Assembly (NCBI RefSeq): GCF_029360805.1
Contig: NZ_JARKNC010000008.1
Location: forward strand, 513,616 to 577,615
Origin: Daejeonella sp. JGW-45
GTDB lineage: Bacteria; Bacteroidota; Bacteroidia; Sphingobacteriales; Sphingobacteriaceae
Reading direction: 5' to 3'
DNA: 64,000 bases
Every line of letters starts with the position of its first letter. Position 1 is the first letter of the stretch. Made by a program: the position numbers and the translations under genes. A model generated the notes under the pieces. The model was not told the origin of the DNA. It ran no database searches and worked only from the letters and a program-made list of their open reading frames with translations. Positions 53,552 to 62,447 of this stretch are shown piece by piece.

Positions 53552-54976
53552 CTACACCTTCACCGTCTTCCACTTCCCCTTGCTAAACAGCCACAAGGTG
53601 AACAATCCGACCGAGGTTTCTGAGAAGAACACTGCCCAAAACACACCAGACTCCTGCCAGCCGAGAGAAATGGCCAGGTACCAGGATAAAGGGATCTGTA
53701 TCAGCCAGAAAAATACGAGGTTGATATAGGTAGGCGTCTTCGTATCACCGGATCCGTTAAATGCCGCTGTAGAAACCATCCACCAGCCGTATACGAAATA
53801 GGAAAATGAGAGTATCCTCAGCCATTCAGCACCAATCTCAATGACCCTGCTGTCATCCGTAAAGATGCGCATCAATGAATCGTTAAAAATAAAATACACC
53901 ACCGACACAATCAGCAGGTAAACCATATTATATTTACCCGTCGTCCAGACGGCCGATTCCGCCCGGCCGGGGTTACCGGCACCGAGGTTTTGCCCGACCA
54001 GGGTAGTTGCTGCATTAGAAAGCCCCCACGCTGGCATCATGGTAAACATCATAACCCTTAGCGCGATTGTGGCGCCCGCCACAGCTTCGCTCCCTACCTC
54101 GGCAAGGATTCGCATAATGAAAATCCAGGAAGTCATGGCCACGATCATCTGGCCAATGCCGCCAAGTGACGTACGCAGGATACCCAGCATGCTTTTCGCA
54201 TCCCAGTAAAATTCGGAAAGTTTTACCCGGATGCGTTTATTACCTTTAAAAAGGAACCAAAGCTGGGTTAGCACACCGATGCCGCGGCCAATATTGGTGG
54301 CTATCGCTGCCCCTTCTATTCCGAGCGCAGGTACCGGCCCAAACCCTGAGATAAGCACCGGGCATAAGATGATATTGATCCCGTTCGAGATCCACAGGAC
54401 CCGCATAGCGATCGCCGCATCCCCTGCTCCCCGAAATACCGCATTGATCACGAACAGGAGCATAATAACGGCATTCCCGCCCAGCATCCATTGGGTGTAC
54501 CGGTAGCCGTGGTCAATAACCCACTGGTCGCCTCCCATTAATGCCAGCAGATCCTTGGCAAAAAATATCCCGGCAAGCGAAAAAGGCACCGAGGCCATAA
54601 TAGCCAGAATGATCGACTGTATAGCAGAAGTCGATGCGCTCTCCCTGTTCTTTTCACCGATACGGCGTGCAATGATCGCGGTCACTGCCATAGCTAGTCC
54701 CATGGCGATAGAGTACAAAAGAAAAAGGTAAGTTTCCGTCAATCCTACCGTGGCAACCGCCGAGGCACCAAGCTTGCTTACAAAATAGATATCCACGACT
54801 GCAAAAGTCGACTCCATTATCAGCTCCAGGATCATCGGCACAGCCAGCAGGAAGATCGCCTTCTTCAGCGGGATAGAAGTATAATCTGCTTCGGTGCCGG
54901 CAAGGGCATTTTTTATATGCTGCCAGACCGAAACTTTAGGATCAAGGGCAGGTGGGCTATGTTCAACTCCGTTCAT
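53552..54976 (-). CDS. MATE family efflux pump
   Basis: The 474-residue protein has twelve predicted membrane helices in two repeats, with LAVPMILELIMESTFAVVDI (helix 1), ASAVATVGLTETYL and ALRVMMFTMMPAWGLSNAA matching the NorM/DinF-type MATE family. These pumps export cationic drugs or metabolites using Na+ or H+ gradients. The substrate cannot be read. The gene converges on the barrel-protein gene and faces a divergent palindrome-controlled gene upstream. Confidence 0.92.
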   Translation of the reverse strand: MNGVEHSPPALDPKVSVWQHIKNALAGTEADYTSIPLKKAIFLLAVPMILELIMESTFAVVDIYFVSKLGASAVATVGLTETYLFLLYSIAMGLAMAVTAIIARRIGEKNRESASTSAIQSIILAIMASVPFSLAGIFFAKDLLALMGGDQWVIDHGYRYTQWMLGGNAVIMLLFVINAVFRGAGDAAIAMRVLWISNGINIILCPVLISGFGPVPALGIEGAAIATNIGRGIGVLTQLWFLFKGNKRIRVKLSEFYWDAKSMLGILRTSLGGIGQMIVAMTSWIFIMRILAEVGSEAVAGATIALRVMMFTMMPAWGLSNAATTLVGQNLGAGNPGRAESAVWTTGKYNMVYLLIVSVVYFIFNDSLMRIFTDDSRVIEIGAEWLRILSFSYFVYGWWMVSTAAFNGSGDTKTPTYINLVFFWLIQIPLSWYLAISLGWQESGVFWAVFFSETSVGLFTLWLFSKGKWKTVKV

Positions 54977-55161
54977 AAGGTATTATATACGATTTATGTT
55001 AAAACAGTGACCTATTAAATCTTCATAGATCATATCTGTCATAAAAGTAGTAAACCTGGAAGAGACCAGGGGTACGAGTTACGACAAAAAGGAGGGGCGT
55101 ACGCGACAATCTGATCCCCGAAATATTTATAAAAATAAACAGCTGAGCGAAGTAAAATTTT

Positions 55162-55183
55162 GTACTTTAATTATTTAAAGTAC
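55162..55183. promoter_or_regulatory. Perfect palindrome upstream of the sugar-isomerase-like gene
   Basis: GTACTTTAA pairs with TTAAAGTAC around TTAT, a perfect 22-bp palindrome, 8 bp before the start codon. TTTTG at 55157-55161 could be a -33 element, but no good -7 follows. It may be an operator or a leader hairpin. Confidence 0.5.
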
Positions 55184-55191
55184 TATCTGTC

Positions 55192-56118
55192 ATGCCGTAT
55201 AACCGGAGGAATTTTATAGAAAGGAGCGTTGCAGTTACGACAGCTTTATTTTTAAGTTCACTTGAAGGCTTTGCCTCATCAGTTGCTGCCGTTCAGAAAC
55301 CATCCGCTGGATTCGGCTTAAAGATCATGGCACCTTATTGGGGCTTCAGCGGTTCAGTGACAGAGTTCTGCAGAAAGGCAAAAGCCGACGGATATGATGG
55401 TATAGAGCTCCTTTGGTCGCCCGATATAGCCCGGGAGCTTTTTGCAGCATTAAGCAAATACGAGTTAGAAGTGGGCTTTCTTTGCCGGGGCGACGAGCCA
55501 GCTTTGCCGGCACACTTCAGCACGTTCCAGAAGGTTCTCCGTGAAGCCGTCGAACATCAGTCGCAACGACCCCTGTATGTCAATGTTCACTCCGGCAAAG
55601 ATTTCTTCAGCTATGAGGACAATAAGAAGTTCATTGACTTCACAATTAAGTATGCCCGGGAAACAGGAGTACCTATTTATCATGAAACCCACCGGTCGCG
55701 GATGCTCTATTCAGCTCCTGCCTCACGCCTTTATCTGGAACAAAACCCGGATCTGAGAATAACTCTCGACATCTCTCACTGGTGCAATGTGAGTGAGAGC
55801 CTGCTGGAAGACCAGGCCGAAACCGTTGCTTTAGCCATTTCGCGCACCGATCACGTACACTCACGGGTAGGTCACGCCGAAGGCCCGCAGGTAGGCGATC
55901 CACGTGCGCCTGAATGGCAGCCGGCTGTGGAAGCACATTTCGCCTGGTGGGATAGCCTGGTGGCTCTCAAAAAAGCCGAAGGTAAAACACTAACCATGCT
56001 GACAGAATTTGGCCCGCCCTCTTATATGCCCACCATCCCGTTCACTAATAAACCGGTAGCAGATCAATGGGCGATTAATGTGTTTATGATGCAGGCGTGG
56101 AAAAAACGATACTTGTAA
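55192..56118 (+). CDS. Xylose-isomerase-like TIM barrel protein with Tat-type signal
   Basis: The 308-residue protein has a Tat-type N-terminus (NRRNFIERS followed by VAVTTALFLSSLEGFA), so it is probably exported folded. The body fits the AP endonuclease 2/xylose isomerase barrel: AKADGYDGIELLW, VNVHSGKDFFS, GVPIYHETHRSR, ITLDISHWCNVSE, HVHSRVGHAEGPQ and LTEFGPP, with candidate metal ligands Glu, Asp, His and Glu. Such enzymes isomerise or epimerise sugars. The sterol-desaturase gene follows after 30 bp in the same direction. Confidence 0.85.
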   Translation: MPYNRRNFIERSVAVTTALFLSSLEGFASSVAAVQKPSAGFGLKIMAPYWGFSGSVTEFCRKAKADGYDGIELLWSPDIARELFAALSKYELEVGFLCRGDEPALPAHFSTFQKVLREAVEHQSQRPLYVNVHSGKDFFSYEDNKKFIDFTIKYARETGVPIYHETHRSRMLYSAPASRLYLEQNPDLRITLDISHWCNVSESLLEDQAETVALAISRTDHVHSRVGHAEGPQVGDPRAPEWQPAVEAHFAWWDSLVALKKAEGKTLTMLTEFGPPSYMPTIPFTNKPVADQWAINVFMMQAWKKRYL

Positions 56119-56148
56119 GTAATACCCTATGGAATTTGACAAACAAAT

Positions 56149-57189
56149 ATGAATACCATGAACATTTTACAGACACTTTATGAAGAGCTGACAGGCTTCT
56201 TTGGTATCGGCGGTATCATCCAAATAGTAAAATCCGGCGACTATAGCGTATTATCGACCTTCGAAGGAATACGGCACCTGATGGGTCCGATTATTCCGCT
56301 GCTGTTGTTACTTGAAATCATCAGGGCCGCCTTCTATAAACGGTTTAAGATCGATGAATATAAAATCCCATTCCTGGTGTTTATCCTGAACCGATTCATT
56401 TCCCGGTTTATATCAATCGCGGCAGTTGCTTTCTGCATCGGGCTATTAGAACCCTACGCCATCATTACCACGACATTTACCTGGTACTGGCTGATCTACG
56501 GATACATCGTCTGGGAGCTTGCCCATTTTGCTTACCATTATTTCGGTCACAAGGTGCGGATCCTGTGGTGCCTCCATTCTACCCACCATGCACCCCAACA
56601 GATGAACCTGTCCGTGAACTTTGCGCACTTCTTCCTCGAAGCACCTTATGCAGATGTTATAAGAACATCGATATGTATATTGCTTGGGGTAAACCCAGCC
56701 CTGTTATTCTTCATCATGTTTGTTGATGGCTTCTGGGGTTCCTTCATTCATATCGGCGAAAATGTGATCAGGGATGGAAGGCTCGGTTTTTTAAATAACC
56801 TGCTGCTGACACCCTCGCACCACCGCGTCCACCACGCAAAGAATCCCTTGTACATGGATACTAATTTCTGCAACCTGCTGAATATCTGGGACCGTATCTT
56901 CCACACCTATCAGAATGAGCGCCGGGACATTAACATAGAATATGGCATCACCAGGGAAATGAACCCAAACAGCTTATGGGATGTATATTTCGGCGAATTT
57001 GTTTGCCTTGGCCGGGATATCGCATCTGCACCGGATTTTAAAAGCAAGCTCCTTTATATCGTCATGCCACCGGGATGGAGTCCTGATGGTAATCACAAAA
57101 CCGCAAAAACGGTACGCGATGCTTTTATCGAAGAAGAAAATATCATCAAAGATGTAGAGGCTGTTAGCACCGTCAGGGCAACTGCTTAA
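56149..57189 (+). CDS. Sterol desaturase/fatty-acid hydroxylase family protein
   Basis: The 346-residue membrane protein has four or more helices and the eight-histidine di-iron pattern of the family: HFAYHYFGH, HSTHHAPQQMN and SHHRVHHAKN. Members oxidise or hydroxylate lipids (sterols, sphingolipids, carotenoids) at the membrane face. The lipid target is unknown. The start may be Met1 (56149) or Met4 (56158). It is co-directional with the isomerase-like gene. Confidence 0.88.
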   Translation: MNTMNILQTLYEELTGFFGIGGIIQIVKSGDYSVLSTFEGIRHLMGPIIPLLLLLEIIRAAFYKRFKIDEYKIPFLVFILNRFISRFISIAAVAFCIGLLEPYAIITTTFTWYWLIYGYIVWELAHFAYHYFGHKVRILWCLHSTHHAPQQMNLSVNFAHFFLEAPYADVIRTSICILLGVNPALLFFIMFVDGFWGSFIHIGENVIRDGRLGFLNNLLLTPSHHRVHHAKNPLYMDTNFCNLLNIWDRIFHTYQNERRDINIEYGITREMNPNSLWDVYFGEFVCLGRDIASAPDFKSKLLYIVMPPGWSPDGNHKTAKTVRDAFIEEENIIKDVEAVSTVRATA

Positions 57190-57660
57190 CAACTTCCTGT
57201 ATCAGCAAGGCGGCCACCACTGATTGAAGATATAAATTCAAAAACAGAGAAGCATACGACATCCCGGTCCCGAATTTTGAATTAATAAGAAATGGACAAA
57301 ACCCTATAAGCTTTTTTGGAAAGCAGGGCCCGTAATAGTCATCCGGGCGGGCACCTTCAGGGTGGCTATCTATGATAGTAGGCAGCTGTAATTCCCAGAA
57401 TCATATTCCAACTTCTCAATCCCTAACTAAAATATCAGTATGCAGTTTCAACCCTGTGCTGGATCAATAAACTTAGTAACAGGCATCACTTTTTTATTGG
57501 TTCGCAGTCATTACTTTCGTTTGGAAGGATGTATTGAAATCCGCATATGAATGCGGCGGTTGCCCGGACGATTAGCGCCCCGTAACCCTTTTTAATGAAC
57601 CATTCAAGTTATCCGATGTTATACTAACAAAAATCTTATCCAAACCCTTAAACGATACGT
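57190..57660. other. Intergenic region of 471 bp with a repeat relic
   Basis: No frame or RNA gene is convincing here. At 57339-57357 it contains 18 bases identical to the repeat units at 63.6 and 63.9 kb (TCATCCGGGCGGGCACCT) inside an imperfect hairpin ATAGTCATCC...GGGTGGCTAT. A second small hairpin (CCGCAT...ATGCGG) is at 57541-57556. The remainder shows nothing. Confidence 0.55.
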
Positions 57661-58377
57661 ATGAATACACTTACCACACTTAGCGAAGTTTTAAACCAAT
57701 TGAAAGAACGGGGTTATACAACAGATTTTAACGTAGGTGATAATTGTCTGATCTGCCATGGCAACTCGCTCGAACTGCATCCCGACGAATTTGTCGTAGA
57801 CAGACATTACCGTTTTGAAGGTTCCACGGATCCGGGCGACCAGGCTATCGTTTATGCAATTTCGTCTTTAAAGAATGATGTGAAAGGCGTATTAGTCAAT
57901 GGATATGGAGTTTACAGCGATCCAATGACCGACGAGATGGTCAACGCGCTGCGGACAAGGGAAGACTCAGCAGATACAGACAGCGAAATAACATTTAATG
58001 AAGCCACGCCACAACGCCCTGAAGGCGACCGCCCTATAAATGCTGAACTTATAGAGATTGACCTGATAGCTACAAAACAACAGATCAGAAATGAAGCACC
58101 TTGGGAAAACAGCGACAGGAATGCCATCACCTTATTCAAAAATGAAAATATGCGGATCGTAATGATCGCATTGCATGACGGTGCGGAAATGAAAACGCAT
58201 ACCGCGTCGGGGGTTATAAGTGTGCAGGTACTCGAAGGCGGCATTAGCTTCCGAACTGAAAAAAAGTCATCAGATATTAATGAAGGCCAGATGGTTACAC
58301 TCCAGGCAGGAGTACCGCACAGCGTCTTTGCCCGCAGCGAATCCGTATTCCTGTTGACGCTCGCCTTAAAGATCTGA
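57661..58377 (+). CDS. Fusion: small conserved domain plus C-terminal cupin
   Basis: Residues 1-100 (TLSEVLNQLKERGYTTDFN, ELHPDEFVVDRHYRFEG, VKGVLVNGYGVY) match a small conserved Bacteroidota protein often mislabelled phosphoribosylpyrophosphate synthetase, usually a stand-alone protein of ~100 residues. An Asp/Glu-rich linker follows. Residues ~150-238 form a cupin (HDGAEMKTHTASGVISVQVL, GQMVTLQAGVPHSVFA) with few His ligands, so metal binding is uncertain. The fusion suggests that the two activities act together. No operon partner. Confidence 0.75.
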   Translation: MNTLTTLSEVLNQLKERGYTTDFNVGDNCLICHGNSLELHPDEFVVDRHYRFEGSTDPGDQAIVYAISSLKNDVKGVLVNGYGVYSDPMTDEMVNALRTREDSADTDSEITFNEATPQRPEGDRPINAELIEIDLIATKQQIRNEAPWENSDRNAITLFKNENMRIVMIALHDGAEMKTHTASGVISVQVLEGGISFRTEKKSSDINEGQMVTLQAGVPHSVFARSESVFLLTLALKI

Positions 58378-58417
58378 CACTTCCCTTGTGCCGGCACGCT
58401 GAACTACGAAGAACCTC

Positions 58418-59305
58418 CTATTTCAATTTTTTCTCAAAAAAATCAATCGTCCGTTTCCAGGCAAGTTCCGCAGCCGCTTTATCATAACGCGGCGTAGTAT
58501 CATTATGAAAACCATGATTGGCATTCTCATATATGAAAGCCTCATACTCTTTACCATTGGCCTTTAACGCCGCTTCATAAGCAGGCCATCCCGCGTTAAC
58601 ACGGGTATCGAGCGATGCATAATGCAATTGCAGGGGCGCCTGGATCTTCGGAACGTCGGCTACAGCGGGCTGTCCGCCGTAATACGGAACCGATGCAGCC
58701 AGTTCAGGTAACCTCACCGCCATGGAATTGCTGATGGCGCCGCCAAAACAAAATCCGACCACGCCGACTTTGCCGTTGCAATCTTTATGATTTTTCAAGT
58801 ATTCAAATGCAGCTATAAAGTCCTCCAGCATTTCTGCACCATTTCTTTTAGCCTGCATGGTCCGGCCCTCATCATCGTTACCCGGATAACCACCCAGCGG
58901 CGTTAACGCATCAGGCGCGAGCGAAATAAAACCTGCAAGCGCCGCTCGTCTTCCAACATCCTCGATGTAAGGGTTCAGGCCCCGGTTCTCATGAACAACA
59001 ACGATACCGCCAAGCGGCTTCTTTCCTTTAGCAGGTCTTGATAATAGCCCTTTGATTGTGCCGCCGCCTTTTGGCGAAGAATAATTAATATATCCGGACT
59101 TCAGACGCTTGTCATCCGGTTTGACCTGGATATTACCCTGATAATCGGGCATGAGGAAGCTCATCAAAGATGTGAGGGTAAGTCCCCCCACCGCATAAAC
59201 GGATAACTCCTGCATAAATGAGCGGCGATCGATCCGGCTATGTGCATAATCGTCGTAAAGGTCAAACACTTCCTGTTTGATATCTTCTTTTTTGATTTCG
59301 TTCAT
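58418..59305 (-). CDS. Dienelactone hydrolase family protein with Tat-type signal
   Basis: The 295-residue protein has [21 protein letters not shown], a Tat-type signal after an N-terminal extension. The dienelactone-hydrolase domain shows the Cys nucleophile in [10 protein letters not shown], Asp in SLDTRVNAG and His in NANHGFHND, so the triad is complete. [10 protein letters not shown] precedes it. These enzymes open lactone rings; in this phylum the exported forms have unknown substrates. It is convergent with the cupin gene. Confidence 0.9.
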   Translation of the reverse strand: MNEIKKEDIKQEVFDLYDDYAHSRIDRRSFMQELSVYAVGGLTLTSLMSFLMPDYQGNIQVKPDDKRLKSGYINYSSPKGGGTIKGLLSRPAKGKKPLGGIVVVHENRGLNPYIEDVGRRAALAGFISLAPDALTPLGGYPGNDDEGRTMQAKRNGAEMLEDFIAAFEYLKNHKDCNGKVGVVGFCFGGAISNSMAVRLPELAASVPYYGGQPAVADVPKIQAPLQLHYASLDTRVNAGWPAYEAALKANGKEYEAFIYENANHGFHNDTTPRYDKAAAELAWKRTIDFFEKKLK

Positions 59306-59424
59306 AGTCTTACTAAGTTATTAAAATTCAAACGAAATTCCGAGGAATCATGTCCTATAGCCACTCCGGCTATACGTTCCTATCTCTAGGGTAAATTCAG
59401 GCAGAAATTATTTATATAAACACA

Positions 59425-59468
59425 GACTAAACCCGGACTAAACGCGGACTAAACCCGGATGAATGCCG
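59425..59468. repeat. 11-bp tandem repeat, four units, upstream of the DUF6266 promoter
   Basis: GACTAAACCCG, GACTAAACGCG, GACTAAACCCG and GATGAATGCCG follow one another without gaps. The period equals about one helical turn, so all copies face the same side of the DNA. The last copy ends 23 bp before the -33 element at 59492. Confidence 0.75.
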
Positions 59469-59491
59469 GATATATCCCTGTTTTTTACGTG

Positions 59492-59523
59492 TTTAATTAG
59501 TGTTTACTTTTATTTTAATTTTG
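59492..59523 (+). promoter_or_regulatory. Promoter of the DUF6266 gene
   Basis: TTTA (59492-59495), a 20-bp spacer and TAATTTTG (59516-59523) match the Bacteroidota consensus with one mismatch. The predicted leader is about 45 nt. Confidence 0.55.
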
Positions 59524-59574
59524 ATTTATCCTGGAAATCTCCTACATTAAGGATACAATTAACCCCCAAGTCAT

Positions 59575-60204
59575 ATGGGAAGATTAATAAACGGGCCTAA
59601 CGGGCCTTTCATAGGCAAAGCAGGAAGTTTTGTCGGCTATACAGTCAACGGTGTTGGCTATATCAAAGGGTTATACAAGCTGAGAACCAAGCCTCCAACA
59701 GAAAAGGAAGCGTTCAATCAAAAAAAATTCGCAGTTGCGCAGAAGTGGCTGCACCCTCTTACAATTTTTGTCAGAGCAGGGTTTAGAGGTTACAATGAAC
59801 GGTTTCAAGGTTTCGTAGCAGCCAAATCGTACCTGATGAAGAATGCCCTTAAGGTCATTGATGATCAAATAGTTATTGACCCCGCCCTCGTCAGGATCAG
59901 TTCAGGAACCTTGCCATTACCTGAAAATTTAGAATGTACGTTTCAAGAACCTGATATTTTTCGTTTTGCCTGGACACCTTCGCTGTGGGAAACACATGGG
60001 TATGATCAGTTAATAGTTTTGGTCTACGATATAGAAAACGGGCAAGCTTACGGGAAAGTTTATGGGAAAGACCGAAGCTCCGGTGAGCAGCTTTTGAGTG
60101 TTGGTAACCCTATTGGTAAGACCTTTCATGCTTATGCGGGGTTTATTGCTGCAGACAGAAGCCGGCAATCGGATAGTGTGCATTTTGGGAAGTTTGAGTT
60201 TTAA
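59575..60204 (+). CDS. DUF6266 family protein
   Basis: The 209-residue protein starts with MGRLINGPNGPFIGKAGSFV, the DUF6266 pattern of Sphingobacteriaceae, with a Gly-rich N-terminus and no classical signal peptide. A C-terminal half with strands (QLIVLVYDIENGQAYGKVYG) follows. Families of this kind are multi-copy in these genomes and their function is unknown. It is preceded by an 11-bp tandem repeat and a promoter, and followed after 25 bp by the FG-GAP gene. Confidence 0.8.
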   Translation: MGRLINGPNGPFIGKAGSFVGYTVNGVGYIKGLYKLRTKPPTEKEAFNQKKFAVAQKWLHPLTIFVRAGFRGYNERFQGFVAAKSYLMKNALKVIDDQIVIDPALVRISSGTLPLPENLECTFQEPDIFRFAWTPSLWETHGYDQLIVLVYDIENGQAYGKVYGKDRSSGEQLLSVGNPIGKTFHAYAGFIAADRSRQSDSVHFGKFEF

Positions 60205-60229
60205 GCGGATTTTCGTCACATACAGATCA

Positions 60230-62347
60230 ATGCCCCGGCAAATGAATCAAACTATTACCAAAGCATGCGGTCCGGGGATCAAAGCGCTTATCGTCTTATG
60301 CGTATCAGTAAGTTTCTGTGGAGGCCTGGTTAACAGGGTGTCAGCCTCCGGCAATACAAGGGATACTATTATCTTAACCGATAGTGGCCCTATGCTCAAT
60401 TTCAAGCAAGGTCCTCCGATTGAATTAAAGTGGGATAACGGTCCGGTATCATTGGGTATGGTAATGGATATGAGCCTGGTTAGGGCGTCGGGCAAAACTT
60501 CGCAGGATCTCATGATAAGCCGCATCTGGGATGGGCTGCATATATTTCAGTCCAATAGCTTTTCTTCAAAAGACCTTTTCAAGCCATCTCAGCTTGTTGG
60601 AAAAGCCGGCATCCTGTTGTTTCAGCCCTTGGATTGGAATAAAGACGGCGTAACAGATCTCATCGCCTCCAACCGGGATGGTTTTCTCTATTTTATGCCC
60701 GGGACAGGGGTATTTCCTAATACGAGGTATGAAGAATCGCAGGCAGAAGTTCTGCGGGACCCGGTAAATGGTCTCCCTTTCAATGTCCCTTACGAAAATC
60801 CAAACTACCCTGAACAGGACGACCTGGGCGGGTATATTGATGCGCAATACTATAATTACACCTATCCGAAGGTCTATAGTTACCCGGCGTCTAAACACAG
60901 AGACCTGATTATTGGCGATTGGGGAGGTAATCTTTGGTGGCTTCCTGATCTATCTGATGGCAGTGGACGTCCATCGTATAAAGGCATAAAATACCGTAAG
61001 GAAAAAAGCATTCACAAGGCAGGAAGTCAGTATCAGAAAGACCTTGGCCTCGATTATGTTAAACCCGCAGAGAAAATAACAGATGAATCCGGTCAACCGT
61101 TCTTATTGGGAACAGGAAAAGCAGAGGAACTTATTTTCAAAGGCGCAAATACCCGGCCTATCGTTTATCCTGACGAGTCGTGTAATCCTGGTTTGCTAAT
61201 TATAGCCGGCTCCTCCCGTCAGCAATTCTTTTTTCTGAAACGGGTTAATTCACTTAGTGAACGCAAGCCTGTGTTCAGAAATATGGGCGAAATACATATT
61301 GCCGGGCTGGATAAATCCAGGCTTAACTTTCATGCAATACTCACGTTGTTCGAAAATAAAGGCAGGAACGATTTGCTGCTGGCTACCGACAATTACCTTG
61401 CTGTGATCGAAAACTCTGGCTGGGAAAGAGGTTTGCCGCGCTTAACATTCCGCAGCTGGATGAGCGGGCCGGATGCTACCGGGTCATTCTATGCTTTCAA
61501 CGATATGCTTACTGATAAACAGGGAAAAAGATATATCGTTCATTTTGCCGGGAAGTCCTGGAATTTTATACCTCTTGATAAAACTCCCCATGGTATACGC
61601 CTGCGTTATACCGATTCGCTTCAGTTAATGGATCAAAATGGCGTGTTCCGCGTGGAAGGAGAAACCGACCCTCAATTGTCGCCGGAATGGGGTTATCACA
61701 GAATTACACGCTGGGACTTTGATAAGTCTGGTCGTAATCACCTTATAGCAGGCACAGACAAAGGGCTCTTTTATCTTTTGAAAGATGATCCTGCAACGGC
61801 AAAGCCCGGCAAGTTTATTTACCACTCCTCCGGTCCTTTAAAAGACTCGGCAGGCAATACCATCAGGATCCACAACCGTGCGGTGGCTGCAAGCCTTGAT
61901 CTGAATGAGGACGGCTTGGAGGACCTGCTGGTTGGTGGCATAAGCTATCAGCTTGGCATTAAATCCGATCCTGCCCCGGGCGGAGGTATTTACTACATGA
62001 TCAACCGCGGAAATAATGCTGAGGGAATGCCTGTATTATCGCCACCGAAATTATTGGAGCTGGGCCCGGATTTTAAACCGCGGATAAACAGTCATGTTAG
62101 CTTGCAGGTGGTGGACTTTGATAACGATAAAGAGAAAGAAATAATCATCGGCCTTCAAAGCCCCGGCTGGAATGGAAGGATCTACCGCAAGGCAAAAGGT
62201 AAGATCGCTCTTCAGTATACAGGTTCTGAAATAATGGCCAGACCTATTAAAGATCAGGTACTGGATATAGATGGCGACGGCAAATATGACATAGTCCGTC
62301 CGGGTGATGAAACTGGCGTGGGGTATTATCGAATGCTTGAAAAATGA
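60230..62347 (+). CDS. Large exported FG-GAP/VCBS-repeat beta-propeller protein
   Basis: Starting at 60230 or 60242, the ~705-residue protein has a signal peptide (KALIVLCVSVSFCGGLVNRVSA). It contains several Asp-rich calcium-binding FG-GAP loops: DWNKDGVTDLIASNRDG, DLNEDGLEDLLVGG, DFDNDKEKEIIIGL and DIDGDGKYDIVRPG. It is a probable seven- or eight-bladed propeller exposed at the surface or in the periplasm. The longer in-frame version overlapping DUF6266 is unlikely. Substrate unknown; a carbohydrate or adhesion role fits the LacI gene 101 bp downstream. Confidence 0.82.
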   Translation: MPRQMNQTITKACGPGIKALIVLCVSVSFCGGLVNRVSASGNTRDTIILTDSGPMLNFKQGPPIELKWDNGPVSLGMVMDMSLVRASGKTSQDLMISRIWDGLHIFQSNSFSSKDLFKPSQLVGKAGILLFQPLDWNKDGVTDLIASNRDGFLYFMPGTGVFPNTRYEESQAEVLRDPVNGLPFNVPYENPNYPEQDDLGGYIDAQYYNYTYPKVYSYPASKHRDLIIGDWGGNLWWLPDLSDGSGRPSYKGIKYRKEKSIHKAGSQYQKDLGLDYVKPAEKITDESGQPFLLGTGKAEELIFKGANTRPIVYPDESCNPGLLIIAGSSRQQFFFLKRVNSLSERKPVFRNMGEIHIAGLDKSRLNFHAILTLFENKGRNDLLLATDNYLAVIENSGWERGLPRLTFRSWMSGPDATGSFYAFNDMLTDKQGKRYIVHFAGKSWNFIPLDKTPHGIRLRYTDSLQLMDQNGVFRVEGETDPQLSPEWGYHRITRWDFDKSGRNHLIAGTDKGLFYLLKDDPATAKPGKFIYHSSGPLKDSAGNTIRIHNRAVAASLDLNEDGLEDLLVGGISYQLGIKSDPAPGGGIYYMINRGNNAEGMPVLSPPKLLELGPDFKPRINSHVSLQVVDFDNDKEKEIIIGLQSPGWNGRIYRKAKGKIALQYTGSEIMARPIKDQVLDIDGDGKYDIVRPGDETGVGYYRMLEK

Positions 62348-62428
62348 TCGCTGAATTACTGAGCAAATAGGTATTTAACTTCGAGACGTAACTATCCATA
62401 TTACCGCCATGTAAATTTATTATATTCG

Positions 62429-62443
62429 GCATAAGTATTATGC
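62429..62443. promoter_or_regulatory. Small palindrome upstream of the LacI-type gene
   Basis: GCATAA-GTA-TTATGC lies 5 bp before the start codon. LacI-type regulators bind palindromes, so it may be an autoregulatory site. Confidence 0.3.
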
Positions 62444-62447
62444 ACTC

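Noticed and set aside
57912..58397. Antisense frame of 161 codons over the cupin gene
   Set aside because: Opposite strand of a gene with two recognisable domains.
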